Made by a program: the position numbers and the translations under genes. From Nemertoderma westbladi (lineage: Eukaryota; Xenacoelomorpha; Nemertodermatida; Nemertodermatidae), in contig JAUCBJ010006862.1 of NCBI GenBank assembly GCA_032718475.1, positions 1-60,459 of the forward strand: DNA of 60,459 nt, in the 5' to 3' direction. Below the pieces are notes generated by a model. The model was not told where the DNA came from and did not search any database. It worked only from the letters and a program-made list of their open reading frames with translations. Each line of letters begins with the position of its first letter. Position 1 is the first letter of the stretch. Shown here in pieces: positions 1 to 12,600 of the stretch.

Positions 1-805
1 ATATTTATTATTATGTAAATATATTAATAGTATAAACAGCTATAGCTATATACCATAAATATATTGTTATATCTCATAATTAAAATTTGTTTAATAAATT
101 ATTTTGCATTTTGTAGAAATACTGATATATCTTTTAGCTGTATTTACAAAAGCAAAGAATAAAAAAGGTGCTTAAAAATTGTGATAATTATGCAAATAAA
201 TTTTTTATTTTAATGCAAATACTTACAGTAATATTAACCAAGTATTTTGTTACACAGTTAAATTTAGTTTTCATTCTTTGATAAATTTTTTTGTTGGTTT
301 TAAATAAAATTGAAATATTTTTGGTATTAAACAAGATCCCCAATGTCCCGTCAACACATTGGGTTGACGAGAGGGACATTGTGGCTGATCTCTAATAAGG
401 AATTCTACACCCCCCCCCCCTCCTTACTTTCGGCCTAACAATTAGTAAATTGTGGATTTCAGTTTCCAACAATTCCATTTAAATCGCACACTTATATGAA
501 CAGAACTTCACAGTCTAGTCCAATATTAAAATTGTTTGTGAATTCGAATTGTTTGTGAAACATATATGTTTCATCATAATATGGATTTTTTTACAGCTTT
601 GATATTATACTGACATCGTAGATGTTACTGAAAGATGGCACAGCCGAATTTTATTTAGTATGTATAGGCCCTAGGCAGCAAACGTGTGGTGCTGTATGTT
701 GGTACAGTACATTAATAGTTGTTATGGGTAAAATTAATTATTGCGGAATTTCAGAACAGTAATAATATTAATAATGTTAATAACCTACTGTATTAGCTTT
801 ATGAT
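1..805. other. AT-rich non-coding stretch
   Basis: No credible coding region was seen. The stretch is AT-rich with a short C run near 409-420. It lies downstream (in transcription) of the last visible PAQR3-like exon. The missing C-terminal PAQR exon or exons (usual HxxxH motif and last membrane segments) were looked for here on the minus strand and not found, so they probably lie left of the window. Confidence 0.5.
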
Positions 806-1390
806 GTAAGGGAAAGGCATGGGCAGCCTTGAATAGGCTTTCCAGGATTTGGAAGTCACCGAGAATTAATCGGACACTTAAGGTCCGATTATTTAGAGCA
901 GCAGTAGTTCCAGTACTCCTCTACGGGAGTCCATGCTGGGCTCTAACTGCTGAGGACACCAAATCTCTGGATGGCACATTCACAAGAATGCTACGCCGGG
1001 TTCATTGTGTCAAGTACAATGCACACATCTCCAACCAGACACTATATAACATTGGAGGTGTCTCATTGGTTCCCCCAAGCTTGACACTAGAACAAAATCG
1101 CCTCCGCTTTGCAGGACATTGCTTTCGCCGTGAGGACCAGCCAGTGCATAATCTTGTACTTTGGCAGCCTCATGGAGTGAATAAGCATGGTGGACAACCC
1201 ATGACTTTCTTGAGACGCATCTTAAAGGACACTGGACTTGAAGATGCGGATGATCTAGCAAATGTCATGGGTGATAGGGAGTTGTGGCGGTGCAATTTTG
1301 TTGACAAGCCGGCACAGCATTCTTAAAAATGCAGCTGCAATGCAGCATGCCGATTGCCGAAATGCAGCATTGTAATAAGGCCCGGCCCCT
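806..1390 (+). mobile_element. RTE-like non-LTR retrotransposon, 3' fragment
   Basis: A 5'-truncated copy begins around 806. Its open frame, read from a TTG at 829 to a stop at 1326, encodes the C-terminal end of a non-LTR reverse transcriptase polyprotein. Seen directly: the thumb-region block VPVLLYGSPCWALT, then LRFAGHCFRRED and WRCNFVD near the end. These blocks are typical of RTE-like elements common in marine invertebrates. There is no ATG start and no catalytic core, so it is a dead fragment. Related copies lie at 26475-28245 (minus), 29210-29440 (plus) and 41580-43215 (plus). The part from 996 onward is duplicated in tandem immediately downstream. Confidence 0.8.
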
Positions 1391-1489
1391 CAGTCACAGT
1401 CAGTATGTCGCAATGTCGTAATCAATTATAATAACATAATGGCAGTCAGTTTTGCAGGGGAAGGTACCTTTAAGGTAATTATATCGGAA

Positions 1490-1695
1490 TGTGATTTTTA
1501 GATCACTATTCCTCCGCCATTTTTCAACCAATTTGTACGTTTTTGATTTAAAATGAAAGTCTGTGTCGAAAAAAGTCAGAACGTTTTGTGAAAATTCGAA
1601 ATTTATTTTGAAAAATAGCGATATTTTCCATAAAAAGAGCGTTTTCTTTCACGAAAAAAAATTAAATTAAAAATAGTCCATTAGTCCACCCAAAA
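1490..1695. repeat. Dispersed repeat segment
   Basis: The segment around CTCCGCCATTTTTCAACC is found again, inverted and diverged, near 31485-31530 inside the TIR element at 30810-32792. It is therefore a dispersed repeat and not unique 3' sequence of the retrotransposon. It is also carried in the second copy of the 700-bp duplication (2190-2395). Family unknown. Confidence 0.5.
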
Positions 1696-2026
1696 CCGGG
1701 TTCATTGTGTCAAGTACAATGCACACATCTCCAACCAGACACTATATAACATTGGAGGTGTCTCATTGGTTCCCCCAAGCTTGACACTAGAACAAAATCG
1801 CCTCCGCTTTGCAGGACATTGCTTTCGCCGTGAGGACCAGCCAGTGCATAATCTTGTACTTTGGCAGCCTCATGGAGTGAATAAGCATGGTGGACAACCC
1901 ATGACTTTCTTGAGACGCATCTTAAAGGACACTGGACTTGAAGATGCGGATGATCTAGCAAATGTCATGGGTGATAGGGAGTTGTGGCGGTGCAATTTTG
2001 TTGACAAGCCGGCACAGCATTCTTAA
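1696..2026 (+). mobile_element. Second copy of the RTE-like 3' coding fragment
   Basis: This is the duplicated C-terminal coding end. It is open in the same frame as the first copy and ends at the same stop (2024-2026). It lacks even the thumb-region block present in the first copy because the duplication starts after it. It is non-functional. Confidence 0.8.
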
Positions 2027-2395
2027 AAATGCAGCTGCAATGCAGCATGCCGATTGCCGAAATGCAGCATTGTAATAAGGCCCGGCCCCTCAGTCACAGT
2101 CAGTATGTCGCAATGTCGTAATCAATTATAATAACATAATGGCAGTCAGTTTTGCAGGGGAAGGTACCTTTAAGGTAATTATATCGGAATGTGATTTTTA
2201 GATCACTAATCCTCCGCCATTTTTCAACCAATTTGTACGTTTTTGATTTAAAATGAAAGTCTGTGTCGAAAAAAGTCAGAACGTTTTGTGAAAATTCGAA
2301 ATTTATTTTGAAAAATAGCGATATTGTCCATAAAAAGAGCGTTTTCTTTCACGAAAAAAAATTAAATTAAAAATAGTCCATTAGTCCACCCAAAA

Positions 2396-2701
2396 AGCAT
2401 CTTACATTTTATTTCTACTTATTCGGTTTTTGAACCAGTATGCATTTAAAAATGTTGACCTTGATACAGAACCCAACCCAGTAGCCCCACCCCCCCCCCC
2501 CCCCCCGCCGTTATTATAAGCTCCCATTAGAAACGAGCAGTAACTTTACACAGCATGTTGATTTCCGTTGACTCTCGTTTTTGTAAAAGGCTCTTTTCCT
2601 TTAACTATTATAACGATTTTATTAGGAAAACCCCGTTAATCACTCTTACAAAATAATATAAATAATATTTACTATATTATACGAAAAAATAGTTGACTTA
2701 C
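2396..2701. other. Intron or flank of the PAQR-like gene with a C homopolymer
   Basis: No gene was seen. The sequence contains a run of 17 C at about 2490-2506. On the minus strand it begins with the donor GTAAGT (2701-2696) that ends the PAQR exon at 2702, so it is the start of the next intron. Confidence 0.6.
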
Positions 2702-2944
2702 TGCTATAACAGGCGAATTCCTATTTAAGTAGATCCAGTGGCCTATCGGTACGAACCCACAAGTACACAATGCAATAAAGGTAACGATACGTTGAATAAA
2801 GGAATCAGATCGCAGTTGGAAGAGCAATACGGCTATACATAAACCGGTAAACACTGTAAGGTAGACAGCCTGTTCCTTCTGAAATATAAGCAATACGGCT
2901 ATACATAAACCGGTAAACACTGTAAGGTAGACAGCCTGTTCCTT
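2702..2944 (-). CDS. PAQR3: PAQR3-like receptor, exon with duplicated acceptor
   Basis: This is the third visible coding exon of a PAQR (progestin and adipoQ receptor) seven-transmembrane protein. Seen: translation through AVYLTVFTGL, FIQRIVTFIALCTCGF and VPIGHWIYLN, matching the PAQR3 region that carries membrane segments 4-5. It ends in phase 0 before a strong donor GTAAGT. Two acceptors are possible because the first 54 exon bases plus 12 intronic bases are tandemly duplicated. The upstream one starts the exon at 2944 (81 codons). The downstream one starts it at 2878 (59 codons), which is the length that fits PAQR3. Family members such as human PAQR3 (RKTG) are Golgi-resident and sequester Raf; the same role here is inference. 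The C-terminal zinc-binding HxxxH region is not in the window. Confidence 0.8.
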
Positions 2945-2955
2945 CTGAAATATAA
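2824..2955. repeat. Tandem duplication of an exon-start/acceptor unit, 2 x 66 bp
   Basis: Bases 2824-2889 and 2890-2955 are the same sequence with a 66-bp offset. On the minus strand each copy holds TATTTCAG followed by AAGGAACAGGCTGTC. The 3' splice site and the first 18 codons of the exon are thus repeated without losing frame (66 = 22 codons, no stop). Confidence 0.9.
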
Positions 2956-3504
2956 TAATGTGTTTTAGTTTAATAATCACTAATAATAATTTATAGTTTA
3001 ATAAATACAACGCAAATTATTCCCAAATACGACAACTCTAAGGGCTTCACACAAATCTCATTTCGGCGAATTAATATTTTGCCTCAATGTTAAATTACAA
3101 ATTTAGGGAAAAAGGGGCAGTTTACAGTGGCACGTTCTAACCAAAACAATAAACGAAACAGGTTGCAGTTTTATTCTTAGGAGTAATCAGCTGTTATTTG
3201 CGTCGATTTTCCCCTGGAGGGGGATGAATTTTGATTGCGTCGAGAGTTCCCCCTTATCTGCTGGTTGAAGAAAGTAGAAAACAAGTTCATCAAACAGACC
3301 TGTTGTCAGGGAAATGGCAAGAACTTCAATCAGTTCAAAGTATTATCCTTTACTTCCTCGAACGCAATAAAATTACAATCGACAAATTATCACTACATGT
3401 ACGTGCTTTATTCTAAATTAATAGCAAGATTCAAGTAATGAAGTGGAATAAAAGCAAATAGTGACGTAGAAAATTATAAAATATTGAAGGCTATATATAC
3501 TAAC
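2945..3504 (-). other. Intron of the PAQR3-like gene (560 bp)
   Basis: On the minus strand it starts GTTAGT after codon AGC (exon end at 3505) and ends TTTCAG at 2945, or at 2879 if the downstream acceptor is used. It carries one dispersed copy of the motif that is amplified at 49602-50985 (about 3111-3167, including CAAAACAATAAACG). Small frames here are not supported as genes. Confidence 0.7.
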
Positions 3505-3657
3505 GCTGTTGCAATAGAATCCATAGTATATCCCGGGGTAGTAACAACCCAATAAGGCGATACAGATACCCGCCGTATCAATATTAATCCACTTTGTATA
3601 GAAAACATCGGAGTGACAATTAAACACATGGAAACCCACAGAGCATATCATACAAAC
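3505..3657 (-). CDS. PAQR3: PAQR3-like receptor, exon next to the satellite
   Basis: This is the second visible PAQR exon, exactly 51 codons, phase 0 at both ends. Seen: VCMICSVGFHVFNCHS, then WINIDTAGICIALLGCYY and GFYCNS. This matches PAQR3 around membrane segments 2-3, including the conserved His in SVGFH and the Asp in IDTAG that help bind zinc in this family. The acceptor is TTTACAG just before GTTTGTATG (3657 downward); the donor after AGC is GTTAGT. It joins in frame to CYQ at the end of the exon at 29585-29747, giving CYQ-VCMICSVG as in PAQR3 (CFQ-VCMLCSVG). Upstream, the sequence passes without a break into the 33-bp satellite, whose unit repeats this acceptor and the first 12 exon bases. 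Confidence 0.88.
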
Positions 3658-6600
3658 CTGTAAATACAAAAAATATATTATCATACAAACCTGTAAATAC
3701 AAAAAATATATTACCATACAAACCTGTAATTACAAAAAAATATTACCATACAAACCTGTAAATACTATAAATATATTACCATACAAACCTGTAAATACTA
3801 AAAATATATTATCATACAAACCTGTAATTACAAAAAAATATTACCATACAAACCTGTAAATACTATAAATATATTACCATACAAACCTGTAAATACAATA
3901 AATATATTATCATACAAACCTGTAAATACTAAAAATATATTATCATACAAACCTGTAAATACAAAAAATATATTATCATACAAACCTGTAAATACAAAAA
4001 ATATATTATCATACAAACCTGTAAATACAAAAAATATATTACCATACAAACCTGTAAATACAAAAAATATATTATCATACAAACCTGTAAATACAAAAAA
4101 TATATTACCATACAAACCTGTAAATACAATAAATATATTATCATACATCCTGTAAATACAAAAAATATATTACCATACAAACCTGTAATTACAAAAAATA
4201 TTACCATACAAACCTGTAAATACTATAAATATATTACCATACAAACCTGTAAATACAATAAATATATTATCATACATCCTGTAAATACTAAAAATATATT
4301 ATCATACAAACCTGTAATTACAAAAAAATATTACCATACAAACCTGTAAATACTAAAAATATATTATCATACATCCTGTAAATACTAAAAATATATTATC
4401 ATACAAACCTGTAATTACAAAAAAATATTACCATACAAACCTGTAAATACTAAAAATATATTATCATACATCCTGTAAATACTAAAAATATATTATCATA
4501 CAAACCTGTAATTACAAAAAAATATTACCATACAAACCTGTAAATACTAAAAATATATTATCATACAAACCTGTAAATACAAAAAATATATTATCATACA
4601 AACCTGTAAATACAAAAAATATATTACCATACAAACCTGTAAATACAATAAATATATTATCATACATCCTGTAAATACTAAAAATATATTATCATACAAA
4701 CCTGTAAATACAATAAATATATTATCATACATCCTGTAAATACTAAAAATATATTACCATACAAACCTGTAAATACAATAAATATATTATCATACAAACC
4801 TGTAAATACAAAAAATATATTATCATACAAACCTGTAAATACAAAAAATATATTACCATACAAACCTGTAAATACAATAAATATATTATCATACATCCTG
4901 TAAATACTAAAAATATATTACCATACAAACCTGTAAATACAATAAATATATTATCATACAAACCTGTAAATACAATAAATATATTATCATACATCCTGTA
5001 AATACTAAAAATATATTATCATACAAACCTGTAATTACAAAAAAATATTACCATACAAACCTGTAAATACAAAAAATATATTACCATACAAACCTGTAAA
5101 TACAATAAATATATTATCATACATCCTGTAAATACTAAAAATATATTATCATACAAACCTGTAATTACAAAAAAATATTACCATACAAACCTGTAAATAC
5201 AATAAATATATTATCATACAAACCTGTAAATACAAAAAATATATTATCATACAAACCTGTAAATACAAAAAATATATTACCATACAAACCTGTAAATACA
5301 ATAAATATATTATCATACATCCTGTAAATACTAAAAATATATTACCATACAAACCTGTAAATACAATAAATATATTATCATACAAACCTGTAAATACAAT
5401 AAATATATTATCATACATCCTGTAAATACTAAAAATATATTATCATACAAACCTGTAATTACAAAAAAATATTACCATACAAACCTGTAAATACAAAAAA
5501 TATATTACCATACAAACCTGTAAATACAATAAATATATTATCATACAAACCTGTAAATACAAAAAATATATTATCATACAAACCTGTAAATACAAAAAAT
5601 ATATTACCATACAAACCTGTAAATACAATAAATATATTATCATACATCCTGTAAATACTAAAAATATATTACCATACAAACCTGTAAATACAATAAATAT
5701 ATTATCATACAAACCTGTAAATACAATAAATATATTATCATACATCCTGTAAATACTAAAAATATATTATCATACAAACCTGTAATTACAAAAAAATATT
5801 ACCATACAAACCTGTAAATACTAAAAATATATTATCATACAAACCTGTAAATACTAAAAATATATTATCATACAAACCTGTAAATACAATAAATATATTA
5901 TCATACATCCTGTAAATACTAAAAATATATTACCATACAAACCTGTAAATACAATAAATATATTATCATACAAACCTGTAAATACAAAAAATATATTATC
6001 ATACAAACCTGTAAATACAAAAAATATATTACCATACAAACCTGTAAATACAATAAATATATTATCATACATCCTGTAAATACTAAAAATATATTACCAT
6101 ACAAACCTGTAAATACAATAAATATATTATCATACAAACCTGTAAATACAATAAATATATTATCATACATCCTGTAAATACTAAAAATATATTATCATAC
6201 AAACCTGTAATTACAAAAAAATATTACCATACAAACCTGTAAATACAAAAAATATATTACCATACAAACCTGTAAATACAATAAATATATTATCATACAT
6301 CCTGTAAATACTAAAAATATATTATCATACAAACCTGTAATTACAAAAAAATATTACCATACAAACCTGTAAATACTATAAATATATTACCATACAAACC
6401 TGTAAATACAATAAATATATTATCATACAAACCTGTAAATACTAAAAATATATTATCATACAAACCTGTAAATACAAAAAATATATTATCATACAAACCT
6501 GTAAATACAAAAAATATATTATCATACAAACCTGTAAATACAAAAAATATATTACCATACAAACCTGTAAATACAAAAAATATATTATCATACAAACCTG

Positions 6601-9600
6601 TAAATACAAAAAATATATTACCATACAAACCTGTAATTACAAAAAATATTACCATACAAACCTGTAAATACTATAAATATATTACCATACAAACCTGTAA
6701 ATACAATAAATATATTATCATACATCCTGTAAATACTAAAAATATATTATCATACAAACCTGTAATTACAAAAAAATATTACCATACAAACCTGTAAATA
6801 CTAAAAATATATTATCATACAAACCTGTAAATACAAAAAATATATTATCATACAAACCTGTAAATACAAAAAATATATTACCATACAAACCTGTAAATAC
6901 AAAAAATATATTATCATACAAACCTGTAAATACAAAAAATATATTATCATACAAACCTGTAAATACAAAAAATATATTATCATACAAACCTGTAAATACA
7001 AAAAATATATTACCATACAAACCTGTAATTACAAAAAAATATTACCATACAAACCTGTAAATACTATAAATATATTACCATACAAACCTGTAAATACAAT
7101 AAATATATCATCATACATCCTGTAAATACTAAAAATATATTATCATACAAACCTGTAATTACAAAAAAATATTACCATACAAACCTGTAAATACTAAAAA
7201 TATATTATCATACAAACCTGTAAATACAAAAAAATATTATCATACAAACCTGTAAATACTAAAAATATATTATCATACAAACCTGTAAATACTAAAAATA
7301 TATTATCATACAAACCTGTAAATACAAAAAATATATTACCATACAAACCTGTAAATACTAAAAATATATTACCATACAAACCTGTAAATACAATAAATAT
7401 ATTACCATACAAACCTGTAAATACAAAAAATATATTATCATACATCCTGTAAATACTAAAAATATATTATCATACAAACCTGTAATTATAAAAAAATATT
7501 ATCATACAAACCTGTAAATACTAAAAATATATTATCATAAAAACCTGAAAATACTAAAAATATATTATCATACAAACCTGTAAAGACAAAAAATATATTA
7601 TCATACAAACCTGTAAATATAAAAAATATATTATCATACAAACCCGTAAATATAAAAAATATATTATCATACAAACCTGTAAAGACAAAAAATATATTAT
7701 CATACAAACCTGTAAATACAATAAATATATTATCATACAAACCTGTAAATACTAAAAATATATTATCATATAAACCTGTAAAGACAAAAAATATATTATC
7801 ATACAAATCTGTAAATATAAAAAATATATTATCATACAAACCTGTAAATACAATAAATATATTATCATACAAACCTGTAAATACAATAAATATATTATCA
7901 TACAATCCTGTAAATACTAAAAATATATTATCATACAAACCTGTAAATACAAAAATATATTACCATACAAACCTGTAAATACAATAAATATATTATCATA
8001 CATCCTGTAAATACTAAAAATATATTATCATACAAACCTATAATTACAAAAAAATATTACCATACAAACCTGTAAATACAAAAAATATATTATCATACAA
8101 ACCTGTAAATACAAAAAATATATTATCATACATCATGTAAATACTAAAAATATATTATCATACAAACCTGTAATTACAAAAAAATATTACCATACAAACA
8201 TGTAAATACTAAAAATATATTATCATACAAACCTGTAAATACAAAAAATATATTATCATACAAACCTGTAAATACTAAAAATATATTATCATACAAACCT
8301 GTAAATACAAAAAATATATTATCATAAAAACCTGTAAATACAATAAATATATTATCATACATCCTGTAAATACTAAAAATATATTATCATACAAACCTGT
8401 AAATACAAAAAATATATTATCATACAAACCTGTAAATACAATAAATATATTATCATACATCCTGTAAATACTAAAAATATATTATCATACAAACCTGTAA
8501 ATACAAAAAAATATTATCATACAAACCTGTAAATACAAAAAATATATTATCATAAAAACCTGTAAATACTAAAAATATATTATCATACAAACCTGTAAAT
8601 ACAAAAATATATTACCATACAAACCTTTAAATACAAAAAATATATTATCATACAAACCTGTAAATACAAAAAATATATTATCATACATCCTGTAAATACT
8701 AGAAATATATTATCATACAAACCTGTAATTACAAAAAAATATTACCATACAAACCTGTAAATACTAAAAATATATTATCATACAAACCTGTAAATACAAA
8801 AAATATATTATCATACAAACCTGTAAATACAAAAAAATATTATCATACAAACCTGTAAATACAAAAAATATATTATCATACAAACCTGTAAATACAAAAA
8901 AATATTATCATACAAACCTGTAAATACAAAAAATATATTATCATAAAAACCTGTAAATACTAAAAATATATTATCATACAAACCTGTAAATACAAAAATA
9001 TATTACCATACAAACCTTTAAATACAAAAAATATATTATCATACAAACCTGTAAATACAAAAAATATATTATCATACATCCTGTAAATACTAGAAATATA
9101 TTATCATACAAACCTGTAATTACAAAAATATATTATCATACAAACCTGTAAATACTAAAAATATATTATCATACAAACCTGTAAATACAAAAAATATATT
9201 ATCATACAAACCTGTATATACAATAAATATATTATCATACAAACCTGTAATTACAAAAAAATATTACCATACAAACCTGTAAATACTAAAAATATATTAT
9301 CATACAAACCTGTAAATACAAAAAATATATTATCATACAAACCTGTAAATACAAAAAAATATTATCATACAAACCTGTAAATACAAAAAATATATTATCA
9401 TACAAACCTGTAAATACAAAAAAATATTATCATACAAACCTGTAAATACAAAAAATATATTATCATAAAAACCTGTAAATACTAAAAATATATTATCATA
9501 CAAACCTGTAAATACAAAAATATATTACCATACAAACCTTTAAATACAAAAAATATATTATCATACAAACCTGTAAATACAAAAAATATATTATCATACA

Positions 9601-12600
9601 TCCTGTAAATACTAGAAATATATTATCATACAAACCTGTAATTACAAAAATATATTATCATACAAACCTGTAAATACAAAAAATATATTATCATACAAAC
9701 CTGTAAATACAAAAAAATATTATCATACAAACCTGTAAATACAAAAAATATATTATCATACAAACCTGTAAATACAAAAAAATATTATCATACAAACCTG
9801 TAAATACAAAAAATATATTATCATAAAAACCTGTAAATACTAAAAATATATTATCATACAAACCTGTAAATACAAAAATATATTACCATACAAACCTTTA
9901 AATACAAAAAATATATTATCATACAAACCTGTAAATACAAAAAATATATTATCATACATCCTGTAAATACTAGAAATATATTATCATACAAACCTGTAAT
10001 TACAAAAATATATTATCATACAAACCTGTAAATACTAAAAATATATTATCATACAAACCTGTAAATACAAAAAATATATTATCATACAAACCTGTATATA
10101 CAATAAATATATTATCATACATCCTGTAAATACTAAAAATATATTATCATACAAACCTGTAAATACAACAAAATATTATCATACAAACATGTAAATTAAA
10201 AAAATATATTATCATACAATCCTGGAAATACTAAAAATATATTATCATACAAACCTGTAAATACAAAAAAATATTATCATACAAACCTGTAAATACAAAA
10301 AATATATTATCATACAATCCTGTAAATACTAAAAATATATTATCATACAAACCTGTAAATACAAAAAATATATTATCATAAAAACCTGTAAATACTAAAA
10401 ATATATTATCATACAAACCTGTAAATACAAAAATATATTACCATACAAATCTGTAAATACAAAAAATATATTATCATACAAACCTGTAATTACTAAAAAT
10501 ATATTATCATACAATCCTGTAAATACAAAAAATATATTATCATACAAACCTGTAAATACAAAAAATATATTATCATACAAACCTGTAAATACAAAAATAT
10601 ATTACCATACAAACCTGTAAATACAAAAAATATATTATCATACAAACCTGTAATTACTAAAAATATATTATCATACAAACCTGTAAATACAAAAAATATA
10701 TTATCATACATCCTGTAAATACTAAAGATATATTATCATACAAACCTGTAAATACAATAAATATATTATCATACATCCTGTAAATACAAAAAATATATTA
10801 CCATACAAACCTGTAAATACAATAAATATATTATCATACATCTTGTAAATACTAAAAATATATTATCATACAAACCTGTAATTACAAAAAAATATTACCA
10901 TACAAACCTGTAAATACTAAAAATATATTATCATAAAAACCTGTAAATACTAAAAATATATTATCATACAAACCTGTAAATACAAAAAATATATTATCAT
11001 ACATCCTGTAAATACTAAAGATATATTATCATACAAACCTGTAAATACAATAAATATATTATCATACATCCTGTAAATACAAAAAATATATTACCATACA
11101 AACCTGTAAATACAATAAATATATTATCATACATCTTGTAAATACTAAAAATATATTATCATACAAACCTGTAATTACAAAAAAATATTACCATACAAAC
11201 CTGTAAATACTAAAAATATATTATCATAAAAACCTGTAAATACTAAAAATATATTATCATACAAACCTGTAAATACAAAAAATATATTATCATACATCCT
11301 GTAAATACTAAAGATATATTATCATACAAACCTGTAAATACAATAAATATATTATCATACATCCTGTAAATACAAAAAAATATTACCATACAAACCTGTA
11401 AATACTAAAAATATATTATCATAAAAACCTGTAAATACTAAAAATATATTATCATACAAACCTGTAAATACAAAAAATATATTATCATACATCCTGTAAA
11501 TACTAAAGATATATTATCATACAAACCTGTAAATACAATAAATATATTATCATACATCCTGTAAATACAAAAAATATATTACCATACAAACCTGTAAATA
11601 CAATAAATATATTATCATACATCTTGTAAATACTAAAAATATATTATCATACAAACCTGTAATTACAAAAAAATATTACCATACAAACCTGTAAATACTA
11701 AAAATATATTATCATACATCCTGTAAATACTAAAAATATATTATCATACAAACCTGTAAATACAAAAAATATATTATCATACATCCTGTAAATACAAAAA
11801 ATATATTACCATACAAACCTGTAAATACAATAAATATATTATCATACAAACCTGTAATTACAAAAAAATATTATCATACAAACCTGTAAATACAAAAAAA
11901 TATTACCATACAAACCTGTAAATTAAAAAAATATATTATCATACATCCTGTAAATACTAAAAATATATTACCATACAAACCTGTAAATACAAAAAAATAT
12001 TACCATACAAACCTGTAAATACTAAAAATATATTATCATACATCCTGTAAATACTAAAAATATATTATCATACAAACCTGTAAATACAAAAAATATATTA
12101 TCATACATCCTGTAAATACAAAAAATATATTACCATACAAACCTGTAAATACAATAAATATATTATCATACAAACCTGTAATTACAAAAAAATATTATCA
12201 TACAAACCTGTAATTACAAAAAAATATTACCATACAAACCTGTAAATTAAAAAAATATATTATCATACATCCTGTAAATACTAAAAATATATTATCATAC
12301 AAACCTGTAAATACAAAAAAATATTACCATACAAACCTGTAAATACTATAAATATATTACCATACAAACCTGTAAATACAATAAATATATTATCATACAT
12401 CCTGTAAATACTAAAAATATATTATCATACATCCTGTAAATACAAAAAATATATTACCATACAAACCTGTAAATACAATAAATATATTATCATACAAACC
12501 TGTAATTACAAAAAAATATTATCATACAAACCTGTAATTACAAAAAAATATTACCATACAAACCTGTAAATTAAAAAAATATATTATCATACATCCTGTA

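Larger units (their letters stand above)
996..2395. repeat. Tandem duplication, two copies of 700 bp
   Basis: Bases 996-1695 recur as 1696-2395 with an exact 700-bp offset. I saw only two differences by eye (a T/A change in the GATCACTA block near 1509/2209 and a T/G change near 1625/2325). The unit contains the retrotransposon C-terminal coding end and its 3' flank. The near identity suggests a recent unequal exchange or replication slippage, or an assembly artefact. Confidence 0.9.

Noticed and set aside
3828-4148. Minus-strand frames of YDNIFFVFTGL repeats across the satellite as real membrane-protein genes
   Set aside because: They arise because the 33-bp unit has no stop in two frames; units of 32 bp shift them at random, there are no starts, domains or splice context, and the array lies inside an intron.
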